Notes under the pieces: generated by a model
The model's database searches: none
What the model was told of the DNA's origin: nothing
Seen by the model: only the letters and a program-made list of their open reading frames with translations
From: Alphaproteobacteria bacterium
GTDB lineage: Bacteria > Pseudomonadota > Alphaproteobacteria > Rickettsiales > JABCZZ01
Assembly: GCA_013288985.1 (NCBI GenBank)
Contig: JABDAT010000011.1
Coordinates: 1-42,220 of the forward strand
Length of the DNA: 42,220 bases
Reading direction: 5' to 3'
Shown here: piece by piece, positions 9,350 through 17,664 of the stretch
Numbering within the stretch: position 1 is the stretch's first letter
How the letters are laid out: every line of letters begins with the position of its first letter
Translations under genes and position numbers: made by a program

Positions 9350-10063
9350 ATGTCCTATAACGCTCCAAGCTATAATTGCCCCATGTGCCCGCGTCTGGTT
9401 GCCTTTCGCGAGGCTAACCGCATTGCTTATCCAAGCTTTTTTAATGGGCCGGTGCCGTCTTTTGGGAATTTGGATGCGGAGTTGCTGGTAGTAGGCCTTG
9501 CACCCGGCCTCAAAGGCGCCAACCAAACGGGCAGGCCGTTTACGGGTGATTATGCCGGAATAATTCTTTACTCTGCGCTTAAGAAATATGGCTTTGCCGA
9601 GGGAGATTATAATCCGGAGAAAATAATAGAGACGAGGAGTGAGGCGCGAGGAAGTAGGCGCGAGGCACAAGGCACAAGGCATGAGGATGGCTTCACCCTC
9701 CAAAACTGCCGCATCACCAATGGTGTGCGCTGCGTACCACAGGCCAATAAGCCGGAGCCTTCCGAGATAAAGCAGTGTAATACATTTCTAGTGAATGAAA
9801 TCAAGGCCATGCCGCAATTAAAAGTGATAGTTACTTTGGGCCAGATTGCTCATAAAGCGGTGATTATGGCATTAGGATTAAAGCAATCCGCTTATAAGTT
9901 CGCGCATGGCGCTGAACATCACTTGTCACTTAACACTAAGCACTTATCACTACTTAATAGCTACCACTGCTCACGTTATAATATTAATACCGGGGTGCTG
10001 ACGCAGGCGATGTTTGATAAGATAATTGAAAAGGGAAAAACCTATCTATTTCCTGGCCACTAA
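9350..10063 (+). CDS. Uracil-DNA glycosylase, family 5-like (UdgB)
   Basis: Motif A reads GLAPGLKGANQTGRPFTGD (residues 49-67), motif C is SYHCSRYNINTG (204-215, His206), and ITNGVRCVPQANKP lies between them. Together they fit the 4Fe-4S family 5 (UdgB) glycosylases, which remove uracil and some deaminated purines from DNA. Likely cluster cysteines are C10 and C13 (NCPMC) with C128 and C143. Residues 95-113 (Arg/Glu/Gly-rich) have no counterpart in the family as I remember it and are encoded by a repetitive GAGG-rich tract. A smaller repetitive stretch (HLSLNTKHLSLL) precedes motif C. At 237 residues it is slightly long. It is divergent from groES and overlaps the next gene tail-to-tail by 18 bases. 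Confidence 0.85.
   Translation: MSYNAPSYNCPMCPRLVAFREANRIAYPSFFNGPVPSFGNLDAELLVVGLAPGLKGANQTGRPFTGDYAGIILYSALKKYGFAEGDYNPEKIIETRSEARGSRREAQGTRHEDGFTLQNCRITNGVRCVPQANKPEPSEIKQCNTFLVNEIKAMPQLKVIVTLGQIAHKAVIMALGLKQSAYKFAHGAEHHLSLNTKHLSLLNSYHCSRYNINTGVLTQAMFDKIIEKGKTYLFPGH
9632..9688 (+). repeat. GAGG-rich low-complexity insertion inside the udg gene
   Basis: The tract is built from repeated units such as GAGGCGCGAGG, TAGGCGCGAGG and GGCACAAGGCACAAGG. It encodes about 19 Arg/Glu/Gly/Ser residues between two conserved parts of the glycosylase without breaking the frame. Its style resembles GAGG/CCTC repeats in spacers elsewhere in the window (15.9-16.2 kb and 28.9 kb). Confidence 0.6.
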
Positions 10064-10906
10064 TGCTAGGCCTTCTTTCTCAGGCGCTATTTTATTCACA
10101 CTTTGACGCATCGCAAGATCAGCGGATAGAGATCCTTCTCCACTCAAAAACATACCTTTTAAATGGCTTAAATCGTCACCCATTCCCTGAATGGCCTCAA
10201 ATATCTTAGGACTGAGGCCGGGAGGGACATGACCATGATGTGCAGCTGCTGTGTCGTGATGATTTTCATGTCCACCATTCATATGCCCTCCGTGCAACGC
10301 GTGTGCCGGTAATTCATGCGGATGTCCCATAACTGTTTTTTGTTTTGTTTGAGCCTGGGTATCCTCCATAGCAAGAAAGTCTAAATCATTTGCAGTATTG
10401 GCAGCATCTTGTGAGGTCGTGTCTGTACTATCTCTCGCAATAAGTGGGGCAGCAGAACGATCTATAGATGCGGGACTTAAGGACTCTTCCATTATGGTTT
10501 GCTTAAATGCGGCTTTTGCTATTGCTGCAAATTTTTCATCAACACCTGAAATACTATTAATATCAGGATGGGGGCTATTTGCTGCTCTTTCCCCTGCTTC
10601 CATGGCTGCTCTGATTTCTGCGATATCATTATTACCGCTGCTGGCAATGATGTCACGTACTGCGATGTCATTTGTTACCATGGTCCTCAATTCTTTTTCT
10701 GCAATGGGGTCTTTTAACGCCTGAATATTATCTTCTATTCTTTGGTTTTGTTCAGCCGTGCCTTCTGATCGGTATGGAGCATCAATGGCCATGAAATCTT
10801 GATTATTTTTCGTGCTAGCAACAACAGTATCGGCGATATCGCCAATCTGTTTACCAACTGTGACCGCTGTATGGGCTACTGTTAATGCCGCAATAGGATC
10901 AACCAT
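10046..10906 (-). CDS. Hypothetical protein with His-rich segment
   Basis: A 286-residue protein with no family I recognise. The N-terminus (MVDPIAALTVAHTAVTVGKQ) is mildly hydrophobic and helical. The middle is acidic and Ala/Asp-rich. A segment around residues 193-230 is very rich in His and Gly (GGHMNGGHENHHDTAAAHHG), which could bind metal ions. The start ATG at 10906 is preceded by GGGAG with a five-base spacer, which supports a real gene. No signal peptide is clear. It is convergent with the udg gene and lies downstream of trpS on the same strand with a 96-base gap. Confidence 0.65.
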   Translation of the reverse strand: MVDPIAALTVAHTAVTVGKQIGDIADTVVASTKNNQDFMAIDAPYRSEGTAEQNQRIEDNIQALKDPIAEKELRTMVTNDIAVRDIIASSGNNDIAEIRAAMEAGERAANSPHPDINSISGVDEKFAAIAKAAFKQTIMEESLSPASIDRSAAPLIARDSTDTTSQDAANTANDLDFLAMEDTQAQTKQKTVMGHPHELPAHALHGGHMNGGHENHHDTAAAHHGHVPPGLSPKIFEAIQGMGDDLSHLKGMFLSGEGSLSADLAMRQSVNKIAPEKEGLALVARK

Positions 10907-11002
10907 AAAGACTCCCCAATCTGTTAGTTGATATTTTATTCCCCATTCTACCTGTGCAAGACAAAAGAATACAGTAGCGAATTATTAAGATTTTATGACG
11001 GC

Positions 11003-11998
11003 TTATAGCTGCACAAACCCCACTATCTCATGTATTTGCTTCATATTTTTAGCGGCGATAGCGCCTGCTTTCTCTGCGCCGTCCTTTAAAACCGCGTCAA
11101 TATAGCTGACGTCCTTGAGTAATTCGCGCATAAGCGAGGTAATGGGAGAGAGCTGTTCAATAGCCAGCGCTGAAAGCGCCTTCTTAAAATCCGAGAAATT
11201 CCTGGCTCCATAGTCATTCACCACTGCTTCGCGTGAAACATTAGCAAGCGCCGAGAATATATTGATTAAATTGGAAGCTTCAGGGCGGGCGGATTCATCA
11301 TAACTAATGCCCTCAACCATATCGGATTTGGCTTTGCGGAACTTAAGATCAATTGCTTCAGCGTCATCTGTGAGGTTAATGCGCGAATAGTCCGATTCAT
11401 CCGATTTGCTCATCTTTTTAGTGCCGTCGCGCAGGCTCATGATGCGGGTTGCAGGTCCCTGAATCAGCGGTTCAGGCAATGGAAAATAATCGTTCTCATA
11501 ATAGCGGTTAAAGGCTCCGGCAATATCGCGCGCCAACTCCAGATGCTGCTTCTGGTCTTCACCTACCGGCACATGCGTAGCCCTGTAAGCCAATATATCT
11601 GCAGCCATCAGCACAGGATAGCCATAAAGCCCAAGCGAAGCGTTATCACGGTTTTTTCCGGTTTTTTCCTTGAACTGGGTCATGCGGTTAAGCCAGCCAA
11701 GCGGTGTGTGGCAGCCCAGAATCCAGGCAAGATCGCTGTGGGCGGAAACGCTGGATTGCGGAAAGATGATGCTTTTTTTTGGGTCCACACCACAGGCGAT
11801 ATAGGCGGCAGTCACTTCACGCGTAGCCTGGCGCAAATCATCCGGCTTTTGCGGCACCGTAATCGCATGCAAATCCACCACGCAGAAAATACATTCATAT
11901 TGGTTCTGCATGCCAACCCAGTTGCGTATGGCGCCCAGATAATTGCCCAGATGCAGATTGCCAGTAGGTTGTACGCCAGAAAATATACGGTCAGCCAT
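11003..11998 (-). CDS. trpS: Tryptophanyl-tRNA synthetase
   Basis: A class I aminoacyl-tRNA synthetase of 331 residues, the normal bacterial TrpRS length. The HIGH-type motif is [10 protein letters not shown] (residues 13-22), and the KMSKS loop is intact (195-199). [18 protein letters not shown] is typical of TrpRS. It charges tRNA-Trp in the cytoplasm. The ATG at 11998 is preceded by GAGCGAG. The gene is divergent from the membrane-protein gene at 12129 and appears to be monocistronic or to lead into the His-rich gene. Confidence 0.97.
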   Translation of the reverse strand: MADRIFSGVQPTGNLHLGNYLGAIRNWVGMQNQYECIFCVVDLHAITVPQKPDDLRQATREVTAAYIACGVDPKKSIIFPQSSVSAHSDLAWILGCHTPLGWLNRMTQFKEKTGKNRDNASLGLYGYPVLMAADILAYRATHVPVGEDQKQHLELARDIAGAFNRYYENDYFPLPEPLIQGPATRIMSLRDGTKKMSKSDESDYSRINLTDDAEAIDLKFRKAKSDMVEGISYDESARPEASNLINIFSALANVSREAVVNDYGARNFSDFKKALSALAIEQLSPITSLMRELLKDVSYIDAVLKDGAEKAGAIAAKNMKQIHEIVGFVQL

Positions 11999-12128
11999 AA
12001 TTCTCGCTCATGGGTTGAAATTGCAGTTTTATGCCACTCTAGATGGCATAATATTCATGAGAATGTAACATAAATATACCCTAATTCATGTAGAATAATC
12101 GATAATGGAAAAGGTGTGGAATCCGTTT

Positions 12129-13340
12129 ATGACGCTTGCGCCGGATACAATATCAGATAAAAGTTCTTCTTTGGCGACGGCTGCAATTTTGCCGACGCGC
12201 AAAGAGGCTGGGCTTGATTTGCCTGCCGCTGCAGAAGCGCCGCAAAAAGATATTCAAAAAACGGTGGGTGGAATAACCATCCATGGAATTATTCATTATT
12301 TCTTTGGTTGGATATTTAATTCCAGCTTATCGCTGGGCATTGCCTATTACCTTAATCCGAGGCCGGAAGTAAAAAATTTAAAAGAAACGATAACGAAAAA
12401 TATTGGCAAAATTTTTGGCCGCGCTGATCATGTCAAAACCCTTGATAGCGTACGTTCTGTTGTTGAAATTTGGTTTATGATGATAGCCGGCATCATTGCC
12501 ACCGGCCTTATGACGCCGCTCCTTGCTAACCGCGATAAGATTGCTTACTGGATTAATCAGAAGCTGGGCAAGGATACGAATGTCTTGCCTGACGAGATGA
12601 AACCAGTAGAGGCGCCAAAAACACTTGAAGATAAAATCGAACAGGAAATTAAAACACGTGTAAATGGCAAGAGAAGTGCCTTTGATTTGTGGGCGGCGCG
12701 CGCTATTTCCATGGCGTTTGTTATTATTGGTGATATCGGTTTTAACCGCCTAAGCCGTCATCTGGAGAATGCAAACAAGCCAAGCATAGATACGCTTTCC
12801 TGGAGTATGGGGCAAAGATTATATAAAACATTGCCGGCAGGCCTTGTACATAAATGGAATAAATGGTTTGAGGGCCATGGCGCAGGCATTGGTGATTTAC
12901 AGGCCAATTCAGCGGATCATTTTAATCGCCTTGAAAAATCGGAACTGGAATTTGCTGCCAATCATGGCGGGCGTAATGAAGACAGAATGGTGGTGGCTGA
13001 GCAATCACGTCTTATCACCAAAGAATGGGGCTGGGCATTAATCTGCGCAGTGATGGTCGATAAGTATACCAATATGGTGCATAGTCTGCGCATGGATAAG
13101 CAGCATGCAAAAGTGGTTCAGGATTTAACCAAGGAAGGCATTATCCCTCAAGGTTATAAAGTGTCCGTATCCCAGGAAGGCAAGGTAAAGCTTGAAGAAA
13201 AGAGTGCGAGTCAGCCGGAAAACATATCTCCAAAATCCGCGTGGTCAGAAAAATCCACAAAATCGCTTGCTGCACAAAATGGCTATGTAAATGCCACTTA
13301 TAATAACCGTGCCCTGAATGCTGAGGCGACTATCAGCTAG
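12129..13340 (+). CDS. Hypothetical four-helix membrane protein (paralogue A)
   Basis: A 403-residue protein with a polar N-terminus and hydrophobic segments near residues 49-74, 112-132, 188-208 and 298-312, then a charged C-terminal tail. After the second helix comes ANRDKIAYWINQKLGKD, which resembles DSREKISQFIDRVLG in the protein at 14101, at the same place in the fold. The frame is open from ATG 12105, but the second ATG at 12129 is preferred. GGAAAAGG-N2-GGAA lies just before it, and nearly the same sequence precedes the ATG at 14101. I do not recognise the family or function; location in the inner membrane is inferred. Convergent with the next gene (4-base overlap). Confidence 0.7.
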   Translation: MTLAPDTISDKSSSLATAAILPTRKEAGLDLPAAAEAPQKDIQKTVGGITIHGIIHYFFGWIFNSSLSLGIAYYLNPRPEVKNLKETITKNIGKIFGRADHVKTLDSVRSVVEIWFMMIAGIIATGLMTPLLANRDKIAYWINQKLGKDTNVLPDEMKPVEAPKTLEDKIEQEIKTRVNGKRSAFDLWAARAISMAFVIIGDIGFNRLSRHLENANKPSIDTLSWSMGQRLYKTLPAGLVHKWNKWFEGHGAGIGDLQANSADHFNRLEKSELEFAANHGGRNEDRMVVAEQSRLITKEWGWALICAVMVDKYTNMVHSLRMDKQHAKVVQDLTKEGIIPQGYKVSVSQEGKVKLEEKSASQPENISPKSAWSEKSTKSLAAQNGYVNATYNNRALNAEATIS

Positions 13341-13954
13341 CTTCTCGTTTTAGATGTGGATGCGCTGTTATTTTTGGCCTCGCGCCTTGCTCGAAGTTGA
13401 GCACTATCCGTTACTGGATTTTCAACGGTTATAAGAGGTCTAGGAACCTTTTCGGCTTCCCTAAATTTTAATGTATCGACCCCGGTTGATGTTTGCCTTC
13501 TTTTTGCAAAGAGTTCTGCAGTGGTGGAATGAGGGCCAGCTACGGCTTCAGGTTTAGGATCTGTAGCAGAAACAGCCGGTTCCTGCACTATTGCAGGCGG
13601 TGCTTCCGGGGTTGCCGCTTTAATGGGAGCTGGATGTGCAAGCATGGGGTGTTTAAACGGTGATCGCTCGTCATCTTTTATTATTACAATCCGCCCATTT
13701 CCATTGCCTGTAACTTCATAAGTGGCTTTTTCCCTGTAATTAATAGTTTGAGAAATCGATGTATTTTCCTTGCTGCAATATATTCGTATAAGCTTGTCTA
13801 TGCCTATGCCCTGGGTAGAAAGCATTAAATTACGTTGGATATCCCGTGTGTGATCCGTAATTTCAATCCCGCTGGCTTCACGTAGCATGAGATAAAAATC
13901 GACCGCTTTCTGTTCTGGTTCAGATAAGCTTTTATAGTCAGGTTTATCAGTCAT
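13337..13954 (-). CDS. Hypothetical soluble protein
   Basis: A 205-residue protein with no family I recognise. The N-terminal part (SLSEPEQKAVDFYLMLREAS) looks helical and is followed by a mixed alpha/beta part (TYEVTGNGNGRIVIIKDDE). The C-terminal half is Pro/Ala-rich, then basic, and probably disordered. The start at 13954 is supported by GATGAGG five bases upstream; the frame extends ten codons further to 13984 without such a site. It lies between the two related membrane-protein genes but on the opposite strand, overlapping the first by four bases. Confidence 0.6.
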   Translation of the reverse strand: MTDKPDYKSLSEPEQKAVDFYLMLREASGIEITDHTRDIQRNLMLSTQGIGIDKLIRIYCSKENTSISQTINYREKATYEVTGNGNGRIVIIKDDERSPFKHPMLAHPAPIKAATPEAPPAIVQEPAVSATDPKPEAVAGPHSTTAELFAKRRQTSTGVDTLKFREAEKVPRPLITVENPVTDSAQLRARREAKNNSASTSKTRS

Positions 13955-14100
13955 ATAAGCCTCATCAGTAATAGCCCACCGCATTCTAGCATATAATTTA
14001 CCAAATGATTACAAATAAGGCCTAATCTTCATATAAATGTCACACAATAAGTCCTTAAATATATTATTATGTGAGTGAGGGAAAAGGTCCGGAAATCAGT

Positions 14101-15090
14101 ATGGTTGCTGTAAACGACACGATAGAAGATAAGAAACCTGAAACAGGTGAGGCTAAGGCTTTGCCTGCGCAGGGTGCCGACAAATCATCCAACTCTCATC
14201 ATCGTAAACGCCGCACAGTCGGCAATATAATTTTTGACTTTATTGTTTATCCTTTAGTTACGTTTGGTGCGATATTTGTAGCTTCTGTTTGGGGCACTAG
14301 AGAGGGACGTTACGGAAAAGGCTGGGCAAATGAGCAGTATAATAATCTGGCGGAAGTCATAGAAAAGTCACCTCTTTTAAAAAACATTCCAGCAAGTGCA
14401 GAAAAAACCAGGAATGCCAAGGGCCATGCCATGGTGTTGGTTTCATTTCTAGTCGGAACACTTCTTACGGTGCCGGCTAAATTGTTTGAAGATAGCCGCG
14501 AAAAAATATCACAATTTATTGATCGGGTGTTGGGCACGGAACCTACCGATCCTTCTCAATATGCCAAGGAGCCTGATCAGGGATGGAGAAGCGTAATTGG
14601 CGGACGGGTTGCTACATTTGCTACGGTATTGGTTATTGATAAATTGATTGGCGGGAAAATTATTGATGCATCAGCAAAAACAGCAAATTTTTTTACAAAA
14701 CAGAATATCGACTTAAAAGCGCTGGAAGATGTTACCGCAGGCAGCAAATGGCAGACAGGCTTTGTTGCAGCCTTTGAAGGTATCTATACGGCGCTTTGCA
14801 CAACGTTATTGTATGGTTTTAGCCGTAGCTTTGCCAAGATTATTAATAAGAAGGAAGAAGATCAGGAGAGAAGAACTTTAGCAAAAGCGGTAACCGAAGC
14901 CGTTACCAATAAAGCAAAGCGCAAAGTTGATTATCTTCCTGAAGAGCCAGAGAATAAGACGCTGGAAGAGCAAAATAAGCGATTTGTTACAAACACATCA
15001 AAACCCGCCATGCGCTTTAATACCCAACCTCCCTCAAATTATACCGATAAAGCAAGCAGCCAGCCCAGAGAAATGGAAATAGCCGTTTAG
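14101..15090 (+). CDS. Hypothetical four-helix membrane protein (paralogue B)
   Basis: A 329-residue protein with a polar, basic N-terminus (HHRKRRTVGN) and hydrophobic segments near 43-65, 110-127, 168-185 and 219-241, then a charged tail. Helix spacing and the DSREKISQFIDRVLGTEP block after helix 2 mirror the protein at 12129, which suggests an old duplication. The start is either GTG at 14071 or ATG at 14101. The ATG is favoured because GGAAAAGGTCCGGAA lies in front of it, as for the paralogue. Function unknown. The 3' end overlaps xthA by four bases in convergent orientation. Confidence 0.7.
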   Translation: MVAVNDTIEDKKPETGEAKALPAQGADKSSNSHHRKRRTVGNIIFDFIVYPLVTFGAIFVASVWGTREGRYGKGWANEQYNNLAEVIEKSPLLKNIPASAEKTRNAKGHAMVLVSFLVGTLLTVPAKLFEDSREKISQFIDRVLGTEPTDPSQYAKEPDQGWRSVIGGRVATFATVLVIDKLIGGKIIDASAKTANFFTKQNIDLKALEDVTAGSKWQTGFVAAFEGIYTALCTTLLYGFSRSFAKIINKKEEDQERRTLAKAVTEAVTNKAKRKVDYLPEEPENKTLEEQNKRFVTNTSKPAMRFNTQPPSNYTDKASSQPREMEIAV

Positions 15091-15875
15091 GTGTTTATAA
15101 TGCAACTCACCGGCGCGTGATCGGACGGCTTTTCCTGACCGCGCAGCGTATGCATAATTTCACATGATTGCAGTTTATCAGCAGCCTGCGGCGAAAGCAG
15201 CAGATGATCGATGCGCATGCCGTAACCTGCCTCATAGCCATTGCTGCGGTAATCCCACCAGCTGAAATGCTGCTGAGCAGGATTAATAGCACGGAATGCA
15301 TCCGTCAGCCCCAAATAGCTGAGCGCGCGCAACTGTTCGCGCTCTAAAGGATGATAGCATACGGTGCCATCAAGACGCTCTGGATCGTAGACGTCGATGG
15401 GGCAGGGTGCAACATTGTAATCGCCTCCCAGAACGAGCGTTTCCTCCAGGCACAGCAGCGATTCCACATGCGCGCGCAGCCGCTTGAAAAAGCGCAGCTT
15501 GTATTGGAATTTATCGGAATCAGGCGACTGGCCATTGGGCACATAAATCGATGCTACGCGCAGTGCTGCGTCTTTCAGGCTCACTACCGCTTCAATATAG
15601 CGCGCTTCCTGATCGGAATCTTCACCAGGCAGGATGGTGCGGACATCATCAATCGGGAATTTAGAAAGTATGGCAACGCCGTTATAGGTTTTTTGCCCGT
15701 GTGCTTTGATGTTGTAGCCGAGCTCCTCAATCTCCATGTAGGGAAACGTGTCGTTAGTTGTTTTGAGTTCCTGTAACAAAACAACGTCCGGCGTATATTC
15801 CTTGAGCCAAGGCAGAAGCTGGTGCAGGCGTGATTTGATGGAATTGACGTTCCAGGTAACGATTTTGATGCTCAT
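15087..15875 (-). CDS. xthA: Exodeoxyribonuclease III (AP endonuclease)
   Basis: A 262-residue member of the exonuclease-endonuclease-phosphatase family. It starts MSIKIVTWNVNSIKSRL, with the catalytic Glu in LLQELK (E36), GGDYNVAP for the Asp/Asn pair and SDHAPV for the catalytic His near the C-terminus. It incises DNA at abasic sites and removes 3' blocks, working after glycosylases such as the UDG encoded 5 kb away. The start at 15875 is chosen by alignment to the family N-terminus; the frame is open to 15911, and the ribosome site is weak. Confidence 0.95.
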   Translation of the reverse strand: MSIKIVTWNVNSIKSRLHQLLPWLKEYTPDVVLLQELKTTNDTFPYMEIEELGYNIKAHGQKTYNGVAILSKFPIDDVRTILPGEDSDQEARYIEAVVSLKDAALRVASIYVPNGQSPDSDKFQYKLRFFKRLRAHVESLLCLEETLVLGGDYNVAPCPIDVYDPERLDGTVCYHPLEREQLRALSYLGLTDAFRAINPAQQHFSWWDYRSNGYEAGYGMRIDHLLLSPQAADKLQSCEIMHTLRGQEKPSDHAPVSCIINT

Positions 15876-16359
15876 ATGGGGTACTATGCAAATAAGTTGG
15901 GTTACTCGCAAGATTCTTAATACGTCGTTCCTCGATTTGTTATGTTTTGTTAGGCTACTCCTAACCTTGTTTGTTTCATTTTGGTACGTCTTATCACGTT
16001 GTTCCTCGATTTGTTGTGATCTGTGCCATTCCTTCTCCCTTTGGGAGAGGGGCAGAGTGAGGGTAAATCGGTTAGGTTGAAGGCAAATCTGTCAGGCCTG
16101 TTCCTCACCTTAATCCTCTCCCGGCAGGAAACTAGGCTAGACTAGACCTCACCTCACTTTTTGCATGATTGTTCCATTTTGGTTAATACGTCGTTCCTCG
16201 ATTTTTGTGAATTTGTCACCCAGTGCTACGACACGGGGGCTCATGCAAAATAATACACGGCCTGAGATCCCTGCTTGCGCAGGGATGACATTATTATGAA
16301 GAATATTATATCAGGGAATAATCCCTATTTCAATACCCTGTTTTCGGTAGGGCACAATA
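15876..16359. repeat. Gene-free spacer with several repeat types
   Basis: There is no plausible gene here. Three direct copies of TACGTCGTTCCTCGATTTGT-like sequence occur at 15921-15940, 15995-16014 (CACGTTGTT variant) and 16187-16206. The second and third copies also share a preceding TTCATTTTGGT-like stretch. At 16027-16135 CCTTCTCCC-TTT-GGGAGAGGGGCAGAGTGAGG is followed by an inverted partner (CCTCACCTTAATCCTCTCCC), a layout like REP/BIME elements. A separate perfect palindrome sits at 16267-16286. Confidence 0.7.
16267..16286. repeat. Small palindromic repeat (GTCAT-type family), single hairpin
   Basis: ATCCCTGC-TTGC-GCAGGGAT is a perfect 8-bp stem with a four-base loop, followed by GACA. 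The second hairpin of the element at 26513-26577 is almost identical. Confidence 0.75.
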
Positions 16360-17610
16360 TTAATGCACCGCGTAGCGCTTTGGTGAAGGAAGCTTCTGCG
16401 TATTGCTAAGCGCGCGCTCGCATTCGAATATATAGTCGCGCGTAAAAGGCACGGCTTTCATATCGCGGGTGATCTGCATCTGGAAGACCATCATATCGCA
16501 ATGGCTGAACTGTAATTCACAGGCCAGCAAATAAAATTCCCACATACGGCAGAACCGTTCATCGTAAAGGCTAGCAATCTTCTGGCGGTTAGCTTCAAAA
16601 CGTCGGTACCATTCGGCTATTGTGAGCGCATAATGCATGCGCAGTATTTCAATGTCGGTTATCCATAGACCACACTGTTCAATGACCGGCAGCACTTCCG
16701 ACATAGCCGGGGAATAGCCGCCGGGGAATATATATTTGCGCAGCCACTGGTTGGTAGTGCCGGGACCATCGGCGCGGCTGATCGAGTGAATCAGAGCGAT
16801 GCCGTCGGGCTTGAGCAGGGATTTTACCTTGGCAAAATAATCGGGATAATAAAGTACACCCACATGCTCAAACATGCCCACTGAAACAATACGGTCATAT
16901 TCGCCGGTTTCATTGCGGTAATCGCGCAGGTGGAATTCCACCTGACGTTCCAATCCTTCTTCGCGCGCGCGTTCACGCGCGCGGGTCAATTGTTCTTCTG
17001 AAAGCGTAAGGCCCACCACATGCGCTCCCAGTTCACGCGCCAGATATAATGCCATGCCGCCAAACCCGCAGCCGATATCGAGCACGCGCATGCCGGGCGT
17101 AATCTGCAATTTAGCAGCAATGTGTTTTTTCTTATTATATTGCGCTTCTTCCAGCGATTCCTGTTCATCGGTAAAGTAGGCGCAGGAATATTGCATGTCT
17201 TTATCAAGAAAAGATTCATAAAGCTTTTCATTAAGATCATAATGATGGGCGACATTGCCGCGCGTGCGCGAGACAGGATTATATTGCTGTATGGCGCGCA
17301 GGCAGCGATCCAGCCTTTCAATCCAGCGCATAGCTGGCGGGCGCTCAAGCTGTAGATTCATTATAAAGAGTGTAAGCACATCACGCAGCGTGCTGCCTGA
17401 TTCTACCGTCAGCGTGCCGTTCATATAGGCTTCGCCGACATGCAGGCCTGGATTCAGTAGTAAATTCAGATGCAATCTTTTATCATGCAGACGGATATGC
17501 GCAGCCGGCAACTCACCCTGGTTACCGTAATAATGATCCTTACCCTTTGCATCGGTGACGCGCAGAGAACCACGGGCAATCAATCGCTTTAATAATAAGC
17601 CCCAGAGCAT
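16360..17610 (-). CDS. cfa: Cyclopropane-fatty-acyl-phospholipid synthase
   Basis: A 416-residue protein of the CFA synthase family. The N-terminal domain is followed by NVAHHYDLNEKLYESFLD (residues 119-136). The SAM-binding loop VLDIGCGFGGMALYLA starts at 176, and VSVGMFEHVGVLYYPDYF is typical of the active site. It transfers a methylene from S-adenosylmethionine to unsaturated acyl chains of membrane phospholipids, usually in stationary phase or under acid stress. The length is close to the family norm. It lies 54 bases after cysA on the same strand and may be read from the same transcript, but the spacer holds an inverted repeat at 17619-17657. Confidence 0.95.
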   Translation of the reverse strand: MLWGLLLKRLIARGSLRVTDAKGKDHYYGNQGELPAAHIRLHDKRLHLNLLLNPGLHVGEAYMNGTLTVESGSTLRDVLTLFIMNLQLERPPAMRWIERLDRCLRAIQQYNPVSRTRGNVAHHYDLNEKLYESFLDKDMQYSCAYFTDEQESLEEAQYNKKKHIAAKLQITPGMRVLDIGCGFGGMALYLARELGAHVVGLTLSEEQLTRARERAREEGLERQVEFHLRDYRNETGEYDRIVSVGMFEHVGVLYYPDYFAKVKSLLKPDGIALIHSISRADGPGTTNQWLRKYIFPGGYSPAMSEVLPVIEQCGLWITDIEILRMHYALTIAEWYRRFEANRQKIASLYDERFCRMWEFYLLACELQFSHCDMMVFQMQITRDMKAVPFTRDYIFECERALSNTQKLPSPKRYAVH

Positions 17611-17618
17611 AAGATAAT

Positions 17619-17657
17619 AAAGTGTAATTGAAGCGGGATATTTTTATATCACACTTT
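17619..17657. repeat. Nested inverted repeat between cysA and cfa
   Basis: AAAGTGT (17619-17625) pairs with ACACTTT (17651-17657). Directly inside the second arm lies GATAT-TTTT-ATATC (17637-17650), a perfect small hairpin. It could be an operator or an RNA element in front of cfa; there is no proof. Confidence 0.35.
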
Positions 17658-17664
17658 ACCTATT

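Noticed and set aside
9198-9350. CIRCE/HrcA operator before groES
   Set aside because: No TTAGCACTC/GAGTGCTAA pair or near match; only TTGCACTC on one side without a partner.
9218-9703. 161-residue minus-strand frame across the groES-udg spacer
   Set aside because: It overlaps the RpoH promoter and the conserved udg start and has no family features.
15876-16290. CRISPR array
   Set aside because: Three copies of a 20-base unit exist but spacing is irregular (about 55 and 172 bases) and repeats differ; no cas genes.
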